Of a DNA stretch of 5,012 nt, positions 1 to 5,012 are shown piece by piece (positions within the stretch are counted from its first letter, which is position 1; each line of letters starts with the position of its first letter). This DNA comes from Acidimicrobiales bacterium (GTDB lineage Bacteria > Actinomycetota > Acidimicrobiia > Acidimicrobiales > Acidimicrobilacustridaceae). The position numbers and the translations under genes are program-made. The DNA lies in NCBI GenBank assembly GCA_023261915.1, contig JALRFT010000114.1:1-5012 (forward strand). The letters run 5' to 3'. Below the pieces are notes generated by a model that made no database searches, was not told the DNA's origin, and saw only the letters and a program-made list of their open reading frames with translations.

Positions 1-324
1 ACCTGTCTCGTCGCTCCCGCCGTCCTCCGAGCGGACCTCGCCCTCGGGCGTCGCCGCTTCGGGAGTACTCGTCTCGTCACTGCCGAAGATGGGCAGTGAT
101 ACCGGCAGTGATCCGGTGATGGCGGCGGCGGTCAGTGCCGATCCGGCGAGTACGGCTGCGACGACGGCACCGCCGGCGACGATGCGGGCGCGGCCCATCG
201 CCCGTGGAGTCTTCGCTTCGTCACCTGTTGCAGCCGTGGCGGCGTTGTCCATGTAGGTCGTGCCGCGCTGGGTGAGGTAGTGGGCGGCGCGCTGGAGCTT
301 GTCGTCAGTGGGGTCGGTGGTCAT
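1..324 (-). CDS. Single-pass membrane protein, partial; possible sigma-factor partner
   Basis: The gene starts at an ATG (322-324) and stays open to the window edge, giving 108 visible residues with the C-terminus missing. A good Shine-Dalgarno AGGAG (333-337) lies 8 nt upstream. Residues 1-47 are hydrophilic and end in a basic stretch (KTPRAMGRAR). Residues about 48-71 form one Ala/Val/Gly/Leu-rich transmembrane segment. After it comes an acidic Ser/Thr/Pro/Glu-rich segment. The positive-inside rule predicts the N-terminus in the cytoplasm and the tail outside. The start overlaps the stop of the sigma factor gene by four bases (ATGA), so the two are probably translationally coupled. That arrangement is typical of sigma/anti-sigma pairs. 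However, the cytoplasmic part is short and has no HxxxCxxC zinc anti-sigma motif, so an anti-sigma role is inference from context only. I do not recognise the family. Confidence 0.8.
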   Translation of the reverse strand, partial: MTTDPTDDKLQRAAHYLTQRGTTYMDNAATAATGDEAKTPRAMGRARIVAGGAVVAAVLAGSALTAAAITGSLPVSLPIFGSDETSTPEAATPEGEVRSEDGGSDETG

Positions 325-860
325 GTTGCCGTCTCCTGGATCTGGTTGAGGGGCTCGGGATGGTTGAGGGGCCGATCAATGGTTTCGCTGGGTTGAGCCG
401 CCCGAACGCGGTTCATTCCCCGGTGGATGTGGTTGTTGACTGCGGAGCGGGTCATGCCGAGAAGTTCGGCGACGTCGTCGTAAGCCCAGCCGAATCCGTG
501 GGTGAGGAGCACGCAGGATCGTTGGTCGGGGGTCAGCGTGGCGAGGAGTTGCATCGTGTCGTGGAGTTCGGGGTCGTCGTGGGCGATGTCAGGGAAGTGC
601 TCGGGAAAATCGGTCCGCCGCAGCCAGCGGGTGTAGCGCCGCGCCTTTGACTGTGAGACCCGGTAGAGGTAGCCGAGCGGGTTGGACATTGCGAGGAGTC
701 GTTCGTGGTGCTTCCAGGCGTACTCCTCAACTTCACTGCACACGTCGCTGCCGACCTCGACCCCCCATCGTGACCACAGCACAGGTCGGAGTCGCAGGCG
801 GATGAGTTCCACCAACTCCTCGAACGACGGGGTTTCGCTGCCGGTGGCCGTCGTGTCCAT
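321..860 (-). CDS. ECF-type RNA polymerase sigma factor
   Basis: This 179-residue protein is the usual size for an extracytoplasmic-function sigma factor, which directs RNA polymerase to a small set of promoters. Region 2 covers about residues 13-80, with a helix around EVEEYAWKHHERLL and the stretch NPLGYLYRVSQSKARRYTRW resembling the core-binding and -10-recognition helices. Region 4 covers about residues 103-155. There LATLTPDQRSCVLL is followed by the helix-turn-helix YDDVAELLGMTRSAVNNHIHRGMNRVR, which would read the -35 element. No region 3 separates them, as expected for ECF factors. I chose the ATG at 858-860 because GAGGAG sits just upstream at 863-868. The longer in-frame ATG at 930-932 adds 24 residues unlike the family. 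The C-terminal tail of about 23 residues contains a short internal duplication. The ECF subgroup and its regulon cannot be determined from this window. Confidence 0.88.
   Translation of the reverse strand: MDTTATGSETPSFEELVELIRLRLRPVLWSRWGVEVGSDVCSEVEEYAWKHHERLLAMSNPLGYLYRVSQSKARRYTRWLRRTDFPEHFPDIAHDDPELHDTMQLLATLTPDQRSCVLLTHGFGWAYDDVAELLGMTRSAVNNHIHRGMNRVRAAQPSETIDRPLNHPEPLNQIQETAT
343..372. repeat. Short direct repeat in the sigma factor tail
   Basis: TGGTTGAGGGGC occurs at 343-354 and again at 361-372, an 18-bp period that keeps the reading frame. It encodes the repeated PLN in the C-terminal tail of the sigma factor. A shorter GGTTGAG appears at 391-397 in another frame. Confidence 0.6.
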
Positions 861-862
861 CG

Positions 863-868
863 CTCCTC
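863..868 (-). promoter_or_regulatory. Ribosome binding site of the sigma factor gene
   Basis: On the minus strand GAGGAG stands two bases before the ATG at 858-860, within AGAGGAGCGATG. Pairing through its AGAGG part gives a more normal gap of 4 nt. No comparable site precedes the in-frame ATG at 930-932, so this site decides the start. Confidence 0.6.
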
Positions 869-1000
869 TAAACCCCTCCCGGGGGTGAAATGTTTCAGTT
901 CCCGGTGTTTGCACCCACCGACGCGGTGTCATCGCGGTGGAATGGGGCGGTTCGGCCGTTGGTGGCGTCGAAACCCAGCCATGGAGGGGCCTCTGCCTGT

Positions 1001-1029
1001 TTGACAGAGGTTATACCTCTGCTTAGTTT
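1001..1029 (+). promoter_or_regulatory. Sigma70-type promoter of the RidA-CGNR-HD operon
   Basis: A perfect -35 hexamer TTGACA (1001-1006) is followed, after exactly 17 bp, by TAGTTT (1024-1029), a four-of-six match to TATAAT. Standard geometry puts the transcription start at 1036 or 1037, and 1037 is the A of the ATG that best fits the RidA family. The mRNA would therefore be leaderless, which is common in Actinobacteria and agrees with the weak Shine-Dalgarno before this ATG. The call is from sequence alone; the start point has not been mapped. Confidence 0.65.
1005..1021. promoter_or_regulatory. Palindromic operator candidate in the promoter spacer
   Basis: CAGAGGT-TAT-ACCTCTG is a perfect inverted repeat with 7-bp arms and a 3-bp centre. 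It overlaps the last two bases of the -35 hexamer and fills nearly all of the 17-bp spacer. A dimeric regulator bound here would block RNA polymerase directly or change spacer geometry. The CGNR regulator in the same operon is the nearest candidate ligand, but this is inference; no CGNR binding consensus is known to me. A further copy of the half-site, CCTCTG, lies at 990-995. Confidence 0.6.
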
Positions 1030-1036
1030 GGGACTC

Positions 1037-1528
1037 ATGTTGGCGGCCGACCTCCCCGAAGGACGTCTTGGGACACTCGGGATCGAACTGCCCGAACCGC
1101 TTCCCCCCTTCGGGCAGTACGTCCCCGCAATTGTTCACGGGACCCAACTCTGGGTTGGCGGACACTTCGGTACGCACCCCGACGGATCACTGATGGTGGG
1201 CCGCTGCGGTGAGGACGTCTCAGTCGAGTTGGCCCGGTTGGCAGCGCGTTCAGCAGCATTGAATCTGCTGTCCACCGTCCGCAGCGCCCTCGGGAGTCTC
1301 GATGAGGTCCGCCAAGTCACCCAGATCTTCGGGGTCGTCAATGCCACTCCCGAGTTCAGCGATCACACCTCGGTCATCGACGCGGCATCGGACCTGCTCG
1401 TCGAAGTTTTCGGTGACGCCGGTCGCCATACGCGCTTGGCGGTCGGTGTGGCGTCCCTTCCAGCAAATTTGGTCCTCGAAATTCAAGCCCACTGCATCAT
1501 CTGCCCCCAGGGTGACCGACCGACATGA
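1037..1528 (+). CDS. RidA/YjgF/YER057c/UK114-family protein
   Basis: This 163-residue protein belongs to the RidA superfamily, whose best-known members hydrolyse reactive enamine/imine intermediates made by PLP enzymes. It matches the longer subgroup of about 150 residues: an N-terminal LGIELPEPLPPFGQYVPA, then the strand LWVGGHFG, then GRCGEDVSVELARLAARSAALN, and the subgroup hallmark SDLLVEVFGDAGRHTRLAVG. Arg133 aligns with the catalytic Arg105 of E. coli RidA, and Glu148 (LEI) with its conserved Glu120, so deaminase chemistry is possible. Members of this subgroup are mostly uncharacterised and may have other activities. The ATG at 1037 fits the family's N-terminus; starting at 890 would add 49 unrelated residues across the promoter. 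The C-terminus ends in an unusual HCIIC. The stop overlaps the next gene's start (ATGA at 1525-1528), so the two are probably co-translated. Family assignment is firm; the substrate is unknown. Confidence 0.88.
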   Translation: MLAADLPEGRLGTLGIELPEPLPPFGQYVPAIVHGTQLWVGGHFGTHPDGSLMVGRCGEDVSVELARLAARSAALNLLSTVRSALGSLDEVRQVTQIFGVVNATPEFSDHTSVIDAASDLLVEVFGDAGRHTRLAVGVASLPANLVLEIQAHCIICPQGDRPT

Positions 1529-2082
1529 CGCTGACCCCACCCGCTGCTCCATTCCAGTTCGGCTCCCGGATCTCGATCGATCTGACCTGGACGTTGCGTT
1601 ACCGGTTGGTCCGACCCACCGAGCGACTGGTTTCCCCCAGCGATCTCCACGACTGGGCCACAGCCGCCGGTCTTCCGGTGGAACAGCGGCCCTCGCCGGC
1701 CGATCTCAGCGAGGTACGACTTCTGCGCGAGGCCATCTATCGAGCGGCGCAGTCGGTTATCAGCGACAGGCGGATCACCGAAGAGGACCAGGTGATCATC
1801 AATCGGTGGGCGGCTGAGCCGACCCCAGTCCCCCAGTTGGCGCCTGACGGGACGGTGGCAACGGTGGGAACGCGCACGACGTTCACCCCCGTAGTGGCCC
1901 TTGTGGCCCGAGATGCCGTCGACGTCCTGACACGAGCTGACGGTCGTCTCCGCTGTTGCGCCGACGAGCAGTGCAGCCTGCTGTTCTACGACGGATCCCG
2001 ACCCGGGCAGCGACGCTGGTGTGACACGCAGCGATGCGGAAACCGGGCCAACACCAAGGCCTATCGGCAGCGGAAGGGCTGA
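1525..2082 (+). CDS. ABATE/CGNR zinc-finger transcriptional regulator
   Basis: This 185-residue protein has the two-part build of CGNR regulators. The N-terminal ABATE (putative stress-induced regulator) domain covers about residues 10-130 and begins with FQFGSRISIDLTWTLRYR, then SPSDLHDWATAAGLP and an Arg-rich helix around 61-80. The C-terminal CGNR zinc finger (about 138-183) shows Cys145-x4-Cys150 and Cys166-x4-Cys171, with the family signature CGNR at 171-174 followed by the basic tail RANTKAYRQRKG. The zinc finger is thought to bind DNA, and the ABATE domain probably senses a ligand. All four zinc ligands are present, so the protein looks intact. Its ATG overlaps the RidA-family stop. 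The HD gene follows after 2 bp, or 128 bp if the later HD start is used. Position within the operon suggests it controls its own promoter, perhaps through the palindrome at 1005-1021. Confidence 0.9.
   Translation: MTLTPPAAPFQFGSRISIDLTWTLRYRLVRPTERLVSPSDLHDWATAAGLPVEQRPSPADLSEVRLLREAIYRAAQSVISDRRITEEDQVIINRWAAEPTPVPQLAPDGTVATVGTRTTFTPVVALVARDAVDVLTRADGRLRCCADEQCSLLFYDGSRPGQRRWCDTQRCGNRANTKAYRQRKG
2072..2078 (+). promoter_or_regulatory. Ribosome binding site for the HD-domain gene
   Basis: GGAAGGG lies 6 nt before the ATG at 2085 and inside the last codons of the CGNR gene. It favours 2085 as the start of the HD gene. It could also be chance, because the Gln-Arg-Lys-Gly codons of the upstream gene produce it. 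Confidence 0.45.
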
Positions 2083-2084
2083 TC

Positions 2085-2879
2085 ATGACGGGTGAAGAAA
2101 CCGGCGGTGCGCCAGATCGATACGGGCCGCTCCCTGATCCAGATCGGGTGGGTGGACCGGGATGGGTGAGAGCGACGGGGGGATGTCTGTCAGGGTCGCA
2201 ACGCCGATCGATGACCATGCAGTCCCTCGCCACCCAGCGTGACCTCATCGCCCAACGAATCCGTCGTCGGCGACCGAGCACCGTTGACCTTTCCTCGGTT
2301 CTCGGCGTACCCGACAGTCGGCTGGTGCAGGAAGCGGTGGAAGCAGCTCGGTGCCAACCTGAGGCAGTTCTCGGTCACGCCTATCGCACCGCGGTGTTCG
2401 CCCGCGCCCTTGCCCTAGTTGACGGCGTGGACCTCGATCACGAACTCCTCGCCGTCTGCGGGTTGCTCCACGACGTCGGCCTCCTCACCGCCGTGGCGGG
2501 GGAGGATTTCACTCTCCGGAGTGCCGCTGTGGCCAGAGAGGTCGCCAGCCGGGTTGGTTGCGGTGACGCTTCGGACCACCTTGAGGACGCCATCGTCGTG
2601 CACACCACCGTCGGTGTCGATGTCGAACGTGATGGTTTACTGGGTTGCTATACGCAGTTCGGGGCCATGGTTGATCTGGTCGGGTTGCGCGAACGCCAAC
2701 TGCCCCACGACCTGGTGGTCAGTGCGGTGGCGGCCCACCCCAGAATGACCCTCACCACCGACATCGTGCGGGCGATCCGGGCCGAAGCTCGAGCGGTTCC
2801 CAAGGGCCGTTTCGATTTCCTTCGACGTGTCGGGTTCGGGCCCGCCGTGCGGATGGCGGCCGTACCGTCACGGCCCTGA
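2085..2879 (+). CDS. HD-domain metal-dependent hydrolase, cyanamide hydratase-like
   Basis: This 264-residue protein carries an HD domain, a metal-dependent hydrolase fold. Likely metal ligands are His98 (GHAYRTAVFARALA), the His129-Asp130 pair (VCGLLHDVGLL) and Asp197 (AMVDLVG). His173 in the IVVHTTVGVDVE motif is also typical of the cyanamide hydratase-like group, as is LPHDLVVSAVAAHPRM near the end. Known members of that group hydrate cyanamide to urea; most bacterial homologues have no known substrate. The gene is third in the RidA-CGNR-HD unit. The start at 2085 is supported by GGAAGGG and a 2-bp gap after the CGNR stop. However, residues 1-42 are Gly/Pro-rich, lie outside the domain, and use about 52% G/C at third positions against about 73% just downstream. 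An ATG at 2211 would give a 222-residue protein covering the whole domain. Family call good, exact start uncertain, substrate unknown. Confidence 0.82.
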   Translation: MTGEETGGAPDRYGPLPDPDRVGGPGWVRATGGCLSGSQRRSMTMQSLATQRDLIAQRIRRRRPSTVDLSSVLGVPDSRLVQEAVEAARCQPEAVLGHAYRTAVFARALALVDGVDLDHELLAVCGLLHDVGLLTAVAGEDFTLRSAAVAREVASRVGCGDASDHLEDAIVVHTTVGVDVERDGLLGCYTQFGAMVDLVGLRERQLPHDLVVSAVAAHPRMTLTTDIVRAIRAEARAVPKGRFDFLRRVGFGPAVRMAAVPSRP

Positions 2880-2900
2880 TCTGGCGACCGTCAGATGAGG

Positions 2901-2935
2901 TCAGCGCTTTGAGCACGTCCTGCCCTGGGCGCTGA
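2901..2935. terminator. Possible terminator stem-loop between convergent genes
   Basis: TCAGCGC (2901-2907) and GCGCTGA (2929-2935) form a perfect 7-bp inverted repeat with a 21-nt loop, midway between the convergent HD and sulfatase genes. No T-tract follows on either strand, so this is not a classical intrinsic terminator. Position is the main support. Confidence 0.3.
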
Positions 2936-2943
2936 GAGTCACG

Positions 2944-2959
2944 GCGCCCTAGTGGGCGC
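2944..2959 (-). terminator. GC hairpin over the sulfatase stop codon
   Basis: GCGCCC (2944-2949) and GGGCGC (2954-2959) make a perfect 6-bp stem with a 4-nt loop that includes part of the sulfatase TAG stop (2949-2951). A compact GC hairpin here could help end transcription or protect the 3' end. It lacks a T-tract, so the role is uncertain. Confidence 0.3.
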
Positions 2960-5012
2960 GCAGACCAGCCTGAAACAGTCCGTCTCGCACAAGCGCAGCA
3001 ATGGCGTCGGACGGCTGGTCGAGCCGTTCGACCGTCACACCGATGATCTCGGCCGTGCACGTGAAGTCGTGGGGGTAGGAACCCACTGGTGAGCCGGTAT
3101 CGGTACCGACGTCAAACGTCTCACCACTCATGGAATACACGAGCGGCACCGTTCGCTCGATGCGGCTGTTGGCCACGGGCGCACCGTCGGTCAGCAGTGT
3201 TGCTTCACCGCCCGCTCCGAATCCGCCGTCGTAGGCGAATACGACCTGGATGAGGTGCCGGCCGGGAGGCACGGGCGTGTCTGCTTGGATGGTCGTGTGT
3301 TCGTGGCCATACCAGTTGTAGACGTAGGTGGGCACGCCCCCATCATCGAGGTAGAGCGACCAGCCCGCCATGTTCCCGCCCTGGCAGACAATGACACCGG
3401 TCGCTCCGGTCTCGGGGACTTCGATCTCTGCTGAGATGGCGAACGAACAGTTCTTGATGTTCAACACGGACGCCTCGGGCATGCGCACGTGTGCCGTCGT
3501 GTACGTCATCGAGGTGATGCCGTCGAGAACGTGGGGAACGGCAAAGTCACCGTTGCGGGGTGAGCCCGGGTCCCGCAACGGGTAGACACCGAACCGGGCA
3601 GCCTCACGTTCGAACAGCGTCTGTAGTTCGGCCAACTTGTCAGGGAACTGCTCGGCGAGGTCTACCGACTGGGAGAAGTCGTTGGTCACGTCGTACAACT
3701 CCCAACGCTCCTGCGGTCCGTCGAACTCGAACCCGGCGAGTCGGATCCATGGCAGTCGGCCATGGAAGCAGGCGGCCACCCAGCCGTCGTGATAGATGGC
3801 ACGGTTGCCGAGGATCTCGAAGTACTGGGTGCGGTGGCCACTTTCGGCGTTGACATCATCGAAGGTCGGAACCATGGACGAGCCATGCAGATCCATCTGC
3901 TCGATGCCGTTGACGTGGGTCGGGGGCTCGATGCCACACACCTCGTAGATCGTTGGGGCGATGTCGATGAGATGGTGGAACTGTTGACGCAGACCGCCGG
4001 CATCGTTGATGCGTGCCGGCCATGAGATGGCGATGCCGTTGCGGGTGCCGCCGAAATGGGACGCAACCTGCTTCATCCATTGGAATGGCGAGTCGAGCGC
4101 CCACGCCCACCCCACATTGAAGTGGTTCTCACACGCTGCCGTGCCGAAATCCTCCATGTGCTCGAGTAGCCACTCGGGATCTTCGGGCAGCCCGTTCTGG
4201 AAACTCGGGGCGCTCCAGGCGCCGTGGATCGTGCCCTCCGCTGAAGCGCCGTTGTCACCGGTGATGTAGATGACCAGGGTGTTGTCGAGTGCCCCGAGGT
4301 CATCGATGGCGTTGATGATCCGGTGGATCTGGGCGTCGGTGTGGGCGAGGAACCCGGCGAAGACCTCCATGAGCCGACGGGCCACCGGCTTGAATCGGTC
4401 CGGGTAGTCGTCCCATGACGGAATCTCTTCCGGCCGAGGAGTGAGTGCGGTGTCAGCCGGGATGACTCCGAGTTCCAACTGCCGTTCGAAAATGTGTTGC
4501 CGCAGGGCATCCCAACCGTCATCGAACGCTCCGGCGAACCGGTCGCTCCACTCCCGGCCCACGTGGTGGGGGGCGTGGACGGCGGGTGTCGAGAAGTAGC
4601 AGAAGAACGGTCGATCGGGTGTCGACGCCCGCTGACGCTGTAACCAGGTGATGGTCTGGTCGGCGAGATCCTCGGTGAGGTGGTAATCGTCACGACCAAG
4701 GTGGGGGGAGATGGGTGTCGTCTGGTCGTAGACCGGTGGCTCATATTGCGACGCCTCGGCGCCGAGGATGCCGTAGAACCGATCGAAACCCATGCCGGTG
4801 GGCCAACGGTCGAACGGACCTGATGGACTCTGTTCCCATGATGGGGTGAGATGCCACTTCCCGAAACACGCCGTGCTGTAACCCGACAGGCGAAGCACCT
4901 GCGCCACCGTGGCGGCCTCGGGTGGGATGGCACTGTCATATCCGGGGAACGAGTTGGCGATCTCGGTGATGCCCCCCATGTGGACCGAGTGGTGGTTGCG
5001 GCCCGTGAGCAG
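2949..5012 (-). CDS. Arylsulfatase, N-terminally cut by the window edge
   Basis: The frame is open from the right edge to a TAG at 2949-2951, giving 687 residues of a type I (formylglycine) sulfatase, which releases sulfate from organic sulfate esters. The first in-frame ATG (4977-4979) is not the start: the 11 codons before it read LLTGRNHHSVH, a conserved sulfatase segment that follows the C-x-P-x-R motif. The catalytic cysteine, first metal-binding aspartates and any signal peptide therefore lie outside the window. Numbering from the edge, active-site matches are Lys52 and His54 (GKWHLTP), His146 (PAVHAPHH), Asp253-Asn254 (TGDNGAS) and Lys314 (WMKQVASHFGGTRNG). These fit Pseudomonas AtsA Lys113/His115, His211, Asp317/Asn318 and Lys375. 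Residues about 490-687 form an extra beta-rich, probably jelly-roll domain, as in the large (about 780-residue) arylsulfatases of actinobacteria. It would need a formylglycine-generating enzyme, not seen here. Substrate unknown. Confidence 0.92.
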   Translation of the reverse strand: MLTGRNHHSVHMGGITEIANSFPGYDSAIPPEAATVAQVLRLSGYSTACFGKWHLTPSWEQSPSGPFDRWPTGMGFDRFYGILGAEASQYEPPVYDQTTPISPHLGRDDYHLTEDLADQTITWLQRQRASTPDRPFFCYFSTPAVHAPHHVGREWSDRFAGAFDDGWDALRQHIFERQLELGVIPADTALTPRPEEIPSWDDYPDRFKPVARRLMEVFAGFLAHTDAQIHRIINAIDDLGALDNTLVIYITGDNGASAEGTIHGAWSAPSFQNGLPEDPEWLLEHMEDFGTAACENHFNVGWAWALDSPFQWMKQVASHFGGTRNGIAISWPARINDAGGLRQQFHHLIDIAPTIYEVCGIEPPTHVNGIEQMDLHGSSMVPTFDDVNAESGHRTQYFEILGNRAIYHDGWVAACFHGRLPWIRLAGFEFDGPQERWELYDVTNDFSQSVDLAEQFPDKLAELQTLFEREAARFGVYPLRDPGSPRNGDFAVPHVLDGITSMTYTTAHVRMPEASVLNIKNCSFAISAEIEVPETGATGVIVCQGGNMAGWSLYLDDGGVPTYVYNWYGHEHTTIQADTPVPPGRHLIQVVFAYDGGFGAGGEATLLTDGAPVANSRIERTVPLVYSMSGETFDVGTDTGSPVGSYPHDFTCTAEIIGVTVERLDQPSDAIAALVRDGLFQAGLRAH

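Larger units (their letters stand above)
861..1036. promoter_or_regulatory. Divergent intergenic control region
   Basis: This 176-bp gap separates the minus-strand sigma gene from the plus-strand RidA-family operon and should hold promoters for both. The plus-strand promoter and its operator-like palindrome (1001-1029) are clear and listed separately. On the sigma side there is a GC-rich inverted repeat, ACCCC/GGGGT (872-876 and 882-886), just upstream of the ribosome binding site. A short TGAAA/TTTCA palindrome lies at 886-897, and an ECF-like GGGAACTGAAAC at 903-892 on the minus strand. No convincing -10 for the sigma gene was found. An open reading frame does run through this gap on the plus strand from 890, but it is best read as untranslated DNA upstream of the ATG at 1037. 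Confidence 0.6.

Noticed and set aside
360..888. Plus-strand open frames opposite the sigma factor gene
   Set aside because: They are antisense to a well-supported sigma gene, have no family features, and arise from high GC content.
861..932. Longer sigma factor start at the ATG at 930-932
   Set aside because: No Shine-Dalgarno precedes it. The ATG at 858-860 has GAGGAG upstream and gives the normal ECF length.
890..1036. N-terminal extension of the RidA-family gene from the ATG at 890
   Set aside because: The 49 added residues do not resemble the family and would run across the promoter and palindrome. The family N-terminus matches the ATG at 1037.
1010..1038. Minus-strand promoter with TATAAC (1015-1010) and a -35 at 1038-1033
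   Set aside because: The -10 is a five-of-six match but is created by the centre of the palindrome, and the -35 (ATGAGT) matches only three of six. A shared divergent operator is possible but not supported.
2879..2896. ATCTG/CAGAT stem after the HD gene as a terminator
   Set aside because: The stem is short, with a G-T pair and no T-tract, and it starts on the last base of the stop codon. It is weaker than the inverted repeat at 2901-2935.
3747..3775. CCATGG repeats flanking a short loop inside the sulfatase gene
   Set aside because: The repeat lies in well-supported coding sequence, and short NcoI-like palindromes are expected by chance.
4073..4939. 288-residue minus-strand frame overlapping the sulfatase
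   Set aside because: It is very rich in Arg, Ser, Thr and Pro, shows no domain, and is a frame shadow of the sulfatase gene.

Overview
The window looks like a piece of an actinobacterial chromosome. GC is high, third codon positions are G/C-rich, two gene junctions are ATGA overlaps, and there is a promoter whose start point would fall on an ATG (leaderless mRNA). An ECF-type sigma factor, a CGNR zinc-finger regulator and a large AtsA-type arylsulfatase together also fit Actinomycetota, possibly Acidimicrobiia or a similar lineage. The assignment rests on composition and gene families only. No tRNA, rRNA, CRISPR array, insertion sequence or phage gene was seen.

Layout. (1) Positions 1-860, minus strand: an ECF-like sigma factor gene (321-860) whose stop overlaps the start of a small single-pass membrane protein gene (1-324, cut by the window edge). 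The pair resembles a sigma factor with a membrane partner, but the partner has no recognisable zinc anti-sigma motif. (2) Positions 861-1036: a divergent regulatory region. Its key feature is a plus-strand sigma70-type promoter (TTGACA, 17 bp, TAGTTT) whose spacer is almost wholly filled by a perfect 7-3-7 palindrome. (3) Positions 1037-2879, plus strand: a tight three-gene unit coding for a RidA/YjgF-family protein, an ABATE/CGNR zinc-finger transcription regulator (ATGA overlap with the first gene), and an HD-domain hydrolase resembling cyanamide hydratases. (4) Positions 2880-2948: a short convergent gap with inverted repeats that may end transcription. (5) Positions 2949-5012, minus strand: the C-terminal 687 residues of a large arylsulfatase with an extra beta-rich C-terminal domain. 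Its N-terminus, including the formylglycine cysteine, lies beyond the window.

How the genes may work together. The middle operon is the most interesting part. It combines an enzyme family that clears reactive enamines/imines, an HD family known for hydrating a small nitrogen compound (cyanamide), and a regulator that could act on the palindrome at the operon's own promoter. This would make a self-regulated cassette for a small reactive nitrogen metabolite; that reading is inference. The sulfatase faces the operon and is probably an independent unit for releasing sulfate from organic sulfate esters.
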